Source: Pseudomonas sp. Au-Pse12 (GTDB lineage: Bacteria; Pseudomonadota; Gammaproteobacteria; Pseudomonadales; Pseudomonadaceae). Taken from it: a stretch of 64,000 nucleotides of DNA. Shown here one piece after another: positions 34,495 through 42,254 of the stretch. The stretch's first letter is position 1. Every line of letters begins with the position of its first letter. The translations under genes were made by a program, and so were the position numbers. The stretch spans positions 124,001 through 188,000 of the forward strand of contig NZ_JAJTTH010000003.1 of NCBI RefSeq assembly GCF_021341665.1. The letters are read 5' to 3'. A model generated the notes under the pieces. The model worked only from the letters and a program-made list of their open reading frames with translations, was not told the DNA's origin and ran no database searches.

Positions 34495-35346
34495 CTACTT
34501 TTCCCATTCGGCCTTGGCGATATGCAGACCGTGCAGCCCCTGGTAGGCCGCACGTTGCGGCTGGCTCCAACCTTCGAGCAGGGCCTCGTCGAGACGATAT
34601 ACCTCGACTCCCAACGGCCGGCATACGCACAACGGATCCTGGGCGTCGGGGCCCCACATCGGTAGCGACAGATCCCCTCCCGGACAGGTCGACAGCGCAC
34701 ACAGCAGGTCGATCTCGGCAAAGAACTCCAGGTAGTCGCCCTTCTGTGCCGGACAGGCCTTCATGAAGTACATGTCGTCATGATTCAGGCCGGTGCACTG
34801 GAAGATGTTCAGCACATCGTGCACATCGAACTCGGTAAGGCCATGCGGCAGCACCGCCCGGGTCAGGTTGGAGTGACAGTGGTGGTGGAAGTCCTCCCCG
34901 GTGAGCATGCGGTTTACATAGGGGTCGCAGCGGGTGCCCAACAGGTCGTGGAGGCGACCGCCGTGCTCATCGATGCCGTAACTCGCCAGGCTGTCATCAG
35001 TGATGGTGACCAGGGGACGCAGGAAAGGCAGGTTCGACCAGAGCCGGTCATGGGTACTGACGTGAGCGCCCTGCAACTGCCGGGTACGCGCCGCCCACAA
35101 GCGTTCGCGTGGATCATTGGCGTTCCAGACGTTGAAATCGCCCACTTGCGGACCAACCGGCGTGGTGACGCGAAACACGTGGCCTGCGGGCACTTTCCAG
35201 GCCCGCCCGGTACGGATCGGCACCTCGAACTGCTCAATCAGCGTGCGCTGTGCCGGGGTATCGCGAATACGCTCGTAGAAGGCCGTGTCCACCTGGAGCG
35301 CCGAGCCTTTGCTGACCTGATAAGCCGCTGGATAGTCTTTGTACAT
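34495..35346 (-). CDS. DUF1989 / urea-carboxylase-associated family protein
   Basis: A 283-residue protein of the DUF1989 family. Conserved parts are WKVPAGHVFRVTTPVGPQVGDFNVWN, the His/Cys-rich FHHHCHSNLTRAVLPHGL, NIFQCTGLNHDDMYFMKACPA and a C-terminal ALSTCPGGDLS, consistent with a metal-dependent hydrolase. Relatives occur with urea carboxylase; the paired CgdA/CgdB proteins are carboxyguanidine deiminases in guanidine degradation. Here only one DUF1989 protein is encoded and no carboxylase is nearby, so a different substrate is likely. It lies 15 bases downstream of the GntR gene and is probably controlled by it; a transporter gene (eat) is close by. Confidence 0.85.
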   Translation of the reverse strand: MYKDYPAAYQVSKGSALQVDTAFYERIRDTPAQRTLIEQFEVPIRTGRAWKVPAGHVFRVTTPVGPQVGDFNVWNANDPRERLWAARTRQLQGAHVSTHDRLWSNLPFLRPLVTITDDSLASYGIDEHGGRLHDLLGTRCDPYVNRMLTGEDFHHHCHSNLTRAVLPHGLTEFDVHDVLNIFQCTGLNHDDMYFMKACPAQKGDYLEFFAEIDLLCALSTCPGGDLSLPMWGPDAQDPLCVCRPLGVEVYRLDEALLEGWSQPQRAAYQGLHGLHIAKAEWEK

Positions 35347-35361
35347 GGGTATCGCCCTCGT

Positions 35362-36015
35362 TCAGTGACGCAAGGATTGGTCGAGCATGTCCAACAGCAG
35401 GCGTTCCGAGTCGTCCAGATACAACTCCATGGCCTCTGTGGCGGAAACTTTGTCGCCCTCCACAAGCCACTCATGGATCTGCCGGTCGCGGCTCAGCCAG
35501 GGCGCCTGGAACCGTGCTTCATCAGGCGCCGCACAAAACACCAGGCGCAGTTGCGCCACCACATTGGTAAAGAACTCATCGAACAGCGGCGAATCCAGCA
35601 ACCCCACTACATGCTGGTGAAAACGCAGGCCATGGGTTCCGACCGCACGCCAGTCCTCACGCTCGCGCGCCAGTTCCGCCGCTTCGATGGCATCGAGCAT
35701 GCGATCGGCTTGGTACTCGCGTAGCGGCCGGGCATGGGCGATGGCCTGCAACTCCAAGGTACGCCGTACCCGGAACAGATCGCGCACATCGTCAGCATCA
35801 AGGCGACGGACCATCACGCCCTTGTGCCGCACATACAAGGTCAACCCCTCCTGCCCAAGACGATGCAGGGCCTCACGGATAGTGTTGCGTGAGGCGTTAT
35901 AGGCACTGACCAGCTCGCTTTCCACCAGCGCCATGCCGGGCATCAAGCGGCCGCCAATGATGTCCGCCCGCAGCTCTACGGTAATGAGATCCGCCAGGGA
36001 TAAACCGTCGCTCAT
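35362..36015 (-). CDS. GntR-family transcriptional regulator (FadR/FCD subgroup)
   Basis: A 217-residue regulator. The winged helix at about 5-70 includes LITVELRADIIGGRLMPGMALVE, SRNTIREALHRLGQEGL and VRHKGVMVRRL; the FCD effector domain at about 75-210 has FRVRRTLELQAI, FHQHVVGLL and H in IHEWLVEG, the usual metal-binding histidines. GAGGCGTTTC precedes the ATG. It forms an operon with the DUF1989 gene and likely represses it until a small carboxylate or amine ligand is present; the ligand is unknown. Confidence 0.9.
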   Translation of the reverse strand: MSDGLSLADLITVELRADIIGGRLMPGMALVESELVSAYNASRNTIREALHRLGQEGLTLYVRHKGVMVRRLDADDVRDLFRVRRTLELQAIAHARPLREYQADRMLDAIEAAELAREREDWRAVGTHGLRFHQHVVGLLDSPLFDEFFTNVVAQLRLVFCAAPDEARFQAPWLSRDRQIHEWLVEGDKVSATEAMELYLDDSERLLLDMLDQSLRH

Positions 36016-36028
36016 GAAACGCCTCGAG

Positions 36029-36041
36029 ATTGTTCAACAAT
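36029..36041. promoter_or_regulatory. Perfect palindrome in the GntR leader, candidate operator
   Basis: ATTGTTCAACAAT, a perfect 6+1+6 inverted repeat, 13 bases upstream of the GntR start codon. GntR/FCD regulators typically bind short palindromes near their own promoters, so this is the best candidate operator for autoregulation of the GntR-DUF1989 pair. Confidence 0.5.
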
Positions 36042-36206
36042 TCATGAGTTACAGGTAAACACTTATCGTGCCAACTCCAGACAGTCTTTTTCACCTCGCG
36101 AAAAACTGTCAGGAAGCTGTCAATGCCTGCAATCCCTGTTGAGAAGTTGGCGCATGATTTGACGAACCTTGGTTAAAATAGCGGTCTAGTTGCGGAGATT
36201 TCTCAA

Positions 36207-36767
36207 ATGCGTTATTCGCCAGACCATAAAGCCCAGACCCATAAACGCATTATCAAAGAAGCTTCAGAACGTTTTCGACGCGACGGCATAGGTGCAACAG
36301 GCCTGCAACCCCTGATGAAAGCCCTGGGTTTGACCCATGGCGGCTTCTACTCGCACTTCGAATCCAAGGATCAACTGGTAGAAGAAGCGCTGCTCGCCTC
36401 TGCCGAAGAGCTGGATGCCCATTGCGCTACCCTGTTCGCACAAGAGCACCCTCTACCGGCCTTTATCGACAACTATCTTTCCGAATGGCACCAGCAGTCC
36501 CCCCATCAAGGATGCCCACTTCCGACCATGAGCTCAGAGCTTGGTCAGCGCGGCCAGCCCAGCCCGACGACTGATGCGGTTCTCAAAGCCAGGCTTGAAC
36601 AAGTAGAAGCGACCCTGGAGGGCGAACATAAAACCGAACGCAGCCTGATGATCATGTCCGCCCTGGTGGGGGCGCTGATGCTCTCTCGCAGTGTGGAAAA
36701 CCCGGAACTGGGAGCGCAGATACTAAAAGTAGTCCGTGAGGGCCTTAAAGAGCAGGAGCGACGCTAA
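36207..36767 (+). CDS. TetR-family transcriptional regulator
   Basis: A 186-residue repressor. The helix-turn-helix is at about 10-55 (HKRIIKEASERFRRDGIGATGLQPLMKALGLTHGGFYSHFESKDQLVEEAL), of the AcuR/NemR-like type. The C-terminal domain has GCPLPTMSSELGQR, where the single Cys could be a sensing residue as in NemR-like proteins, but that is inference. It is divergent from the GntR gene. No target gene is obvious next to it. Confidence 0.88.
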   Translation: MRYSPDHKAQTHKRIIKEASERFRRDGIGATGLQPLMKALGLTHGGFYSHFESKDQLVEEALLASAEELDAHCATLFAQEHPLPAFIDNYLSEWHQQSPHQGCPLPTMSSELGQRGQPSPTTDAVLKARLEQVEATLEGEHKTERSLMIMSALVGALMLSRSVENPELGAQILKVVREGLKEQERR

Positions 36768-36967
36768 CACAACTCGCTCAGCCCTGCGCCGCCGCACTGC
36801 GGCGGGACAGGTAAGATCCCAAGCCAGGCACGCTGCCACCAGGGCCTGCCAATTCGCCGGATCGGGTAGCGAAGGTTGTGTGATCAGCTCACCCTGATCG
36901 AGCCCACTCAATGCTGCGTCGATTCTCTCATCACAGCTTCTCCCTCAGCCACCAAGCTCACGAAATA

Positions 36968-36993
36968 CAAAAGGCCGGTCATAGACCGGCCTT
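36968..36993 (-). terminator. Intrinsic terminator of the ComEA-like gene
   Basis: AAGGCCGGTC - TAT - GACCGGCCTT on the reverse strand followed by TTTGTATTTCG; 17 bases after the stop codon. Confidence 0.85.
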
Positions 36994-37010
36994 CAACTTA
37001 TGCGCCTAAC

Positions 37011-37340
37011 TCAATTGACGTCGAGCTTGTCGCGATTACGTTCGAGAATGGTCTTGCCAATCCCCTTGACCTCCAGCAGCTCATCCACCGATGCAAAGGG
37101 CCCGTTTTCTTCCCGGTAAGCGACAATCGCCTTGGCTTTGGCAGCCCCCACGCCAAAGAGTTCGCGCTGCAAAACTGCCTCATCTGCAGTATTGAGATTG
37201 ACCTTGCTTGCTTTGGTCGTGACCTGCTCAGCCACTTCGGGAGAAATGGCCTGGGTCTTGAGAGCCGGTGCTGCTTGAGTGGCAAGCGACAAGCTGGCAA
37301 GAAGAGCAAAGATCAACGAGGAGAAATATGAGTTACGCAT
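37011..37340 (-). CDS. ComEA-like helix-hairpin-helix DNA-binding protein
   Basis: A 109-residue exported protein. A signal peptide (SSLIFALLASLSLATQAAPA) precedes a mature domain with two helix-hairpin-helix motifs: KVNLNTADEAVLQRELFGVGAAKAKAIVAYREENGPF and SVDELLEVKGIGKTILERNRDKL. This is the periplasmic ComEA/YbaV type that binds DNA non-specifically, as in DNA uptake. GGAGCGTCACT precedes the ATG at 37340. It lies directly after wbpM; this neighbour order is common in pseudomonads. Confidence 0.9.
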   Translation of the reverse strand: MRNSYFSSLIFALLASLSLATQAAPALKTQAISPEVAEQVTTKASKVNLNTADEAVLQRELFGVGAAKAKAIVAYREENGPFASVDELLEVKGIGKTILERNRDKLDVN

Positions 37341-37451
37341 AGTGACGCTCCATGACATCGAGTAAGGAAAGCAGCTTTTCCGAAGCTGCCTTCCAAACCT
37401 AGGTGATGCGGGGAGCAAGTCAAAAGCAGGAGGGTTACTGCGTGTGTATAT

Positions 37452-39446
37452 TCAAGGCTTGAGACGGCGCTGCTGGTAAACCCAGTCGACTATTTCACCA
37501 TCCGGTGCGTAGCCGCTTACGGTCTCGCGGAGCAGTTGGCGAACTCTTGAATAATCATCAACCTCAAGGGCCTCGAGGAGCTCCGTGAGCTTGGTCTTGA
37601 GCGTCTCCCAAGGCAGATAGTCTTCGTTGGCACTCATGATCATCGGATGCCGAGTGGCGGCGACGTTATCTCCAATCAGCAACTCTTCGTAAAGCTTTTC
37701 ACCCGGGCGAAGGCCGGTGAATTCAATAGCGATATCGCCATGAGGACTTTTTTCCGATCGAACACTCAGACCGGAAAGGTGAATCATTTTTTCTGCCAGC
37801 TCGGCGATTTTTACTGGCTCGCCCATATCCAGCACAAAAACATCACCGCCCTGCCCCATCGAACCCGCCTGAATAACCAACTGAGCAGCTTCCGGAATGG
37901 TCATGAAATAACGGGTGATTTTGGGATGAGTAACCGTCAATGGACCACCAGCTTTGATCTGCTTATGGAACAAAGGAATGACCGAACCTGAAGAGCCCAA
38001 TACATTACCGAAACGAACCATGGTGAAACGTGTTTTATTGACCCGTGATACATTCGACAAGTCATTGAACAGCACCGGAGCCTGCTCCTTGCTCAGCGCC
38101 TGCAGTGTCAGTTCCGCCAGTCGCTTGGTACTACCCATCACATTCGTTGGGCGGACTGCTTTGTCAGTGGAGATCAATACAAAGTTGGCTACTCCGGACT
38201 GCAGTGCGGCCTGTGCGGTATTGAGCGTACCCATTACATTGTTAAGTACACCCTCTGCAATATTATGCTCCACCATCGGTACATGCTTATATGCAGCAGC
38301 GTGATATACAGTATTGACACTCCAAGTCTTCATGACAGATAGCAACTTTTCGTAGTTGCGCACAGAGCCAAGAATAGGCAAAAGCTTTACACCCAAAGAG
38401 CTTCTGGATACACGTTGTTCAAGCTCAGAAAGAATACTGTAAAGATTGAACTCACTATGATCTAGCAATATCAGTGTACTGGGTTCCTGGAGCAAAATCT
38501 GACGGCAAAGCTCGGAGCCTATAGACCCTCCAGCGCCCGTTACCAGAACTACTTCACCCTTGATACAATGCGCCAACAAGTCGCTTTGGGCTGGAACTGA
38601 GTCACGTCCAAGCAAGTCAGCAATGTCTACTTCTTGAATATCATCGACCTTCACTCGGCCGCTAGCCAGATCCATGAAGCCTGGAACGCTTCGAACATGT
38701 AGCGGAAACCCCTCCAGAAACCCCAAGATCTCTCTTCGACGACTACGACTGGACGAAGGGATTGCCAAGAGAACCTCTTGCGCCCCTGTATCATCAATCA
38801 TTTGCTGCAAATGCTTGGGCTTGTATACCTGCAGTCCGGCGATCATCCGATCTGCAATACTGCTATCATCATCTATAAAGGCTACAGGACGCATCAGGCG
38901 CCCCAATCGCAACGCCGCCACTAGTTGATTTCCTGCAGCTCCAGCACCGTAGATAGCCACCTTAGGCAGACCATCATCACGATTAGTAAAGGGTACATGC
39001 TGCGCAGTGGTAAACCAGTCGCCAAGGAAATATTGACGCATAACCAGCCTAAGTCCGCCAATCATTACCATGCTCAACCACCAATAGTTGAATACGATTG
39101 AGCGCGGCACCACAGTCTGGTGATTACTATATAAATAGACTACAAGAGCAAGGGTCAGGGCTGACAAGGTTACAGCCTTAACGATGGTAATAAGGGCATC
39201 GTTACCGAAATAACGCATGACCGCGCGATACATCCCGAACTTAATGAACAAAGGGATAGCCACCGCTGGAGCACTGGCGAACAACCAAAAATGCACAATA
39301 AAAGGGTTGTTGAGATCGTCAAAACCAAGCCTGACAACAAATGCCATCCATAGAGCGATCCAGACCAGCAAAATGTCGGTGATCACCTGCAGCACGCGCT
39401 TTTGCCGCCGCGGGAGCCTCAACAACAGTGTTCGTATTTTATCCAT
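37452..39446 (-). CDS. wbpM: WbpM-like UDP-sugar 4,6-dehydratase (membrane-bound FlaA1/CapD family)
   Basis: A 664-residue enzyme with four N-terminal membrane helices (about 15-150), a CoA-binding-like Rossmann domain (VAIYGAGAAGNQLVAALR) and a C-terminal SDR dehydratase domain (VLVTGAGGSIGSELCRQI, AAAYKHVPMVE, STDKAVRPTNVMGSTKR). As in WbpM, the SDR catalytic Tyr is replaced by Met in M-x3-K. It makes the 4,6-keto sugar precursor of O-antigen FucNAc/QuiNAc residues. Size matches P. aeruginosa WbpM. Coding GC is visibly lower than in flanking genes. Confidence 0.95.
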   Translation of the reverse strand: MDKIRTLLLRLPRRQKRVLQVITDILLVWIALWMAFVVRLGFDDLNNPFIVHFWLFASAPAVAIPLFIKFGMYRAVMRYFGNDALITIVKAVTLSALTLALVVYLYSNHQTVVPRSIVFNYWWLSMVMIGGLRLVMRQYFLGDWFTTAQHVPFTNRDDGLPKVAIYGAGAAGNQLVAALRLGRLMRPVAFIDDDSSIADRMIAGLQVYKPKHLQQMIDDTGAQEVLLAIPSSSRSRRREILGFLEGFPLHVRSVPGFMDLASGRVKVDDIQEVDIADLLGRDSVPAQSDLLAHCIKGEVVLVTGAGGSIGSELCRQILLQEPSTLILLDHSEFNLYSILSELEQRVSRSSLGVKLLPILGSVRNYEKLLSVMKTWSVNTVYHAAAYKHVPMVEHNIAEGVLNNVMGTLNTAQAALQSGVANFVLISTDKAVRPTNVMGSTKRLAELTLQALSKEQAPVLFNDLSNVSRVNKTRFTMVRFGNVLGSSGSVIPLFHKQIKAGGPLTVTHPKITRYFMTIPEAAQLVIQAGSMGQGGDVFVLDMGEPVKIAELAEKMIHLSGLSVRSEKSPHGDIAIEFTGLRPGEKLYEELLIGDNVAATRHPMIMSANEDYLPWETLKTKLTELLEALEVDDYSRVRQLLRETVSGYAPDGEIVDWVYQQRRLKP

Positions 39447-39540
39447 AATCCCTTTTTCGAACCTCGGCCCTCAGCCTAGATCTATTTTGCAAAATGATTG
39501 AAAACGCCCTGCGCTCAGCCGCTCCGAAGACCAAGCAATA

Positions 39541-40560
39541 TCAGCTGGTTTTCTCCAGCTCACCCGCGTGAAACCTAAAAGCAAGAAAGACCAGCGGCGC
39601 ATAGGCCAGAATTAGACCGATAATACCATCCAACCCAAGCAGTCCCACGCACACTGCTATCGGCAGCAGCCAAAGAATATTGATTCCCAAAACAGCAAGG
39701 GTCACTGGTAAATGCCGCCCAAACTGGCGGGATGCAAACTGATAAGCATGGCTGCGATGCGCCTCATAGACCTTGTCCCCGCGCAACAATCGACGGATCA
39801 GAGTAAAGGTCGCATCAACAATGAATACACCAAGAAGAATCAACCATACCCAAAGAAACCGAGAAGAAGCCCAAGCCCCTTGCACGGAAAGAACGCCTAG
39901 AACAAGTCCCAGAAAACCACTGCCTGCGTCACCCATAAAAATACGTGCAGGAGGGAAGTTCCAATAAAGGAAACCCAAGACTGCCATTGATAGCAATAAT
40001 GGCAACCAAATCAATGATGGGGCATCAGCAAACCAGTAAATCACACAGACACCAAGACATGTACTCACTGCCTGAACACTAGCAATACCATCAATACCAT
40101 CCATAAAGTTGTATAGATTGAGCATCCAGACCAAGTAGAAAACTGCACAGATATGCCCAAACCATGAAAGATTGAGATCAAAGCCAAAAATATTAAGCGG
40201 AGGCAAACCACCCAGCCAACTCAACGCCCATATTGCGGCGGTAAAATGAGCGAGTAGTCGCCAACGTGCCGCTATATGCCCATGATCATCCAAAAAGCCG
40301 ACTATAGCTATCAGCGCTCCAGCCCCCCATAAAGCTACTACGGAAAGCAAAGGAACCTCCGCTACAAAAATCATAAGAGGAGTAAATGCAAGAAAACTCA
40401 AAACAATAGCAACCCCACCTCCTCTCGGGGTAGGCACCGAATGAGAACTACGACTATTGGGAACATCCATTAAACTGCTAGCTAAAGCGTAGCGTCGCAA
40501 AACCCAAGTTAGCAGTAGCGAAACTCCTGCAATCACTAGCATCAATAAAAAAATCGCCAT
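39541..40560 (-). CDS. wbpL: WbpL-like undecaprenyl-phosphate sugar-1-phosphate transferase
   Basis: A 339-residue polytopic membrane enzyme of glycosyltransferase family 4 (MraY/WecA). It starts O-antigen assembly by transferring a sugar phosphate (FucNAc or GlcNAc type) to undecaprenyl phosphate. Hallmarks: DVPNSRSSHSVPTPRGGGVAI, GFLDDHGHIAARWRLLAH, YNFMDGIDGIASVQA (Mg-binding acids) and FPPARIFMGDAGSGFLG, plus RGDKVYEAHRSHAYQ. About ten helices. The start at 40560 fits the family; ribosome binding site is weak. It stands alone upstream of wbpM; the O-antigen genes usually found between ihfB and wbpL/wbpM are missing. Confidence 0.92.
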   Translation of the reverse strand: MAIFLLMLVIAGVSLLLTWVLRRYALASSLMDVPNSRSSHSVPTPRGGGVAIVLSFLAFTPLMIFVAEVPLLSVVALWGAGALIAIVGFLDDHGHIAARWRLLAHFTAAIWALSWLGGLPPLNIFGFDLNLSWFGHICAVFYLVWMLNLYNFMDGIDGIASVQAVSTCLGVCVIYWFADAPSLIWLPLLLSMAVLGFLYWNFPPARIFMGDAGSGFLGLVLGVLSVQGAWASSRFLWVWLILLGVFIVDATFTLIRRLLRGDKVYEAHRSHAYQFASRQFGRHLPVTLAVLGINILWLLPIAVCVGLLGLDGIIGLILAYAPLVFLAFRFHAGELEKTS

Positions 40561-41354
40561 ACTTACTCTAATCCATAAATTTATAAAAAAGACTTTCAGC
40601 AACGCTTACCCAGCTAAAAAAATATCCAATGCAGCACAAATAAATAAAAGCTCTCCCCCCCTAAAAAGCCACCACAAACCAAGCACCCACCCACATCAGT
40701 CACAAAAATCCAACACAACGCCTTAAATTCTCAGCAACATAAAGCCCAAGCCATTCCAATAATTAACAAACAGCAGTTTACTACTTCACACAAGAAACAT
40801 CTAAAAAATAAACCCTACCAGCACCATAGCTGCTTATTTTAAATATCCGACTACTTCAAAGCCGTCCATCACCGACTAAAGATACTTAACCAACTGTTGG
40901 CGAACATTAAAAACCGGTGACAACAGCCTCTACCAACCCATTACAATCACCCACAACCTCAAAAAGTCAGCTCTCATCGCACAATCACTACATCACCTGG
41001 AAAGAATTCTTTGTAATTTCAAGATTTTAAACAAAGCCTCCCTTTGAGAGACTATAAATTTCAGCGCCTTTACGCCGAAATAATCAGATACAAATCAAGA
41101 CCATCGCGAAAGAATCAGATCATTCCCACCCTCAATATTAAGAAACACCAAAGCCCATTCAGAAAATATAGGTACAGCCGAACCAAACTATATGAAGGTA
41201 CAAAATATGGTAAGAATAGCGCCACTTGAAAGTAAATTAAGGGCAAACTCACTTACACCAAAAGCCTTTACCAAAGCCAACTCACACTCTTTATTTAGTT
41301 GACACCCCAAAAGCAATACCAACAGATTACTTATCTAAGTTTTTTAGCTCAGCC
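40561..41354. other. AT-rich non-coding gap at the O-antigen locus (ihfB-wbpL)
   Basis: About 790 bases of distinctly AT-rich DNA (for example 21 G/C in the 60 bases 40741-40800 by my count) with no open frame that looks coding; the longest frame (41044-41229, 61 codons) has no ribosome binding site or recognisable similarity. In Pseudomonas this interval normally carries O-antigen genes (wzz, wzx, wzy, glycosyltransferases). No JUMPStart/ops-like sequence was found. Confidence 0.7.
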
Positions 41355-41651
41355 TCAGCGAACATCTATTTCGTCCTCATTAACTCGATCACGAAGCTCT
41401 TTACCCGGTTTAAAATGGGGAACGAACTTCCCATCCAAGCTAACTGACTGGCCTGTTTTTGGATTCCGACCTACCCGAGGGGCTCGATAATGAAGTGAAA
41501 AACTACCAAATCCTCGAATCTCAATTCGATCACCGGTAGCCAAACACTGCGACATTTGCTCAAGCATCGTCTTGATGGCCAACTCGACATCCTTGGATGA
41601 GAGCAGCCCTTGATGGGTGACAATTCGTTCGATCAACTCCGACTTCGTCAT
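41355..41651 (-). CDS. ihfB: Integration host factor beta subunit
   Basis: A 98-residue DNA-bending protein, partner of IhfA. It begins [21 protein letters not shown] and has the beta-arm [10 protein letters not shown] and the family motif [23 protein letters not shown], with [14 protein letters not shown] near the C-terminus. Length is normal for the family. It follows the small lipoprotein and rpsA on the same strand. Confidence 0.97.
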   Translation of the reverse strand: MTKSELIERIVTHQGLLSSKDVELAIKTMLEQMSQCLATGDRIEIRGFGSFSLHYRAPRVGRNPKTGQSVSLDGKFVPHFKPGKELRDRVNEDEIDVR

Positions 41652-41784
41652 ATTTTTCCCTTCTTTTTCAAGCAGCTAGGTCAGTGCTCAGAAGGTTTTA
41701 GCATGCTCTGAGGATTTTGAACAGCCCACACGCAACGTCGATACAAGCCCCTCCACAAGACGGAGCGACAAAACGCCAAGTAGC

Positions 41785-42066
41785 TCATCGACACATGATG
41801 AGCATCGTTCGTGTCAGATAACCTGCCGGGTTCCAACCAAAAGGATAATCCCTCTCCTCATCCTTGGCATCACTGGACTTGGTGATGACCTTGTAGCCAT
41901 CGACCTTACACTCACGCGCAGCACGCTCGTAGCACCTGTCCCAGCCCCCACCCAGCCCCGAACAATCGATCTCTATACCGCTAACACCACGAATCGCATG
42001 GGTCTTTACATTGGTTGTACATCCCACCAAGAGAAAAATCAAAATAACGACACTTAGCCTGCTCAT
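41785..42066 (-). CDS. Small cysteine-containing lipoprotein
   Basis: A 93-residue protein with lipoprotein signal MSRLSVVILIFLLVGCTTN (lipobox LVGC, Cys16). The mature part has GIEIDCSGLGGGWDRCYERAARECKVDGYKVI and a C-terminal RTMLIMC, a pattern of spaced cysteines found in small Pseudomonas lipoproteins of unknown function. It is inserted between rpsA and ihfB, which are adjacent in many relatives; its base composition is lower than rpsA. A ribosome binding site GGAAGAGC precedes the ATG. Confidence 0.75.
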   Translation of the reverse strand: MSRLSVVILIFLLVGCTTNVKTHAIRGVSGIEIDCSGLGGGWDRCYERAARECKVDGYKVITKSSDAKDEERDYPFGWNPAGYLTRTMLIMCR

Positions 42067-42210
42067 GCTCTTCCTTATGGCAGCTTGCGCTGCTCGAGTA
42101 ACATGCCAATTGAATAAAGCCTAGACCCAATAAGCAGCCAGCCCCGCTAAGAAAGAGACACCTCATTACACACATTGGTTTCCCTACCCACCCCCTCAAA
42201 TTCCGCTCAC

Positions 42211-42238
42211 AAAAAAGGGCGACCAAAGTCGCCCTTTT
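42211..42238 (-). terminator. Intrinsic terminator of rpsA
   Basis: AAAAGGGCGAC - TTTG - GTCGCCCTTTT on the reverse strand followed by TT; perfect 11-bp stem 16 bases after the rpsA stop. Confidence 0.92.
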
Positions 42239-42254
42239 CATGGTCAAACAGAAC

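Noticed and set aside
36175..36195. NemR-like operator (GGTCTA half-site) upstream of the TetR gene
   Set aside because: Only one half-site is present; the matching TAGACC arm is missing at the expected distance.
36723..36911. Reverse-strand frame of about 62 codons (TTG start) overlapping the end of the TetR gene
   Set aside because: No ATG start in frame, no ribosome binding site and no recognisable domain; it may be a gene remnant but the evidence is too weak to annotate.
41044..41229. 61-codon plus-strand frame in the AT-rich O-antigen gap
   Set aside because: No ribosome binding site, strongly basic low-complexity translation and no similarity; likely chance.
40561..41354. JUMPStart/ops element expected upstream of polysaccharide genes
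   Set aside because: No GGCGGTAG-type core was found on either strand by eye.
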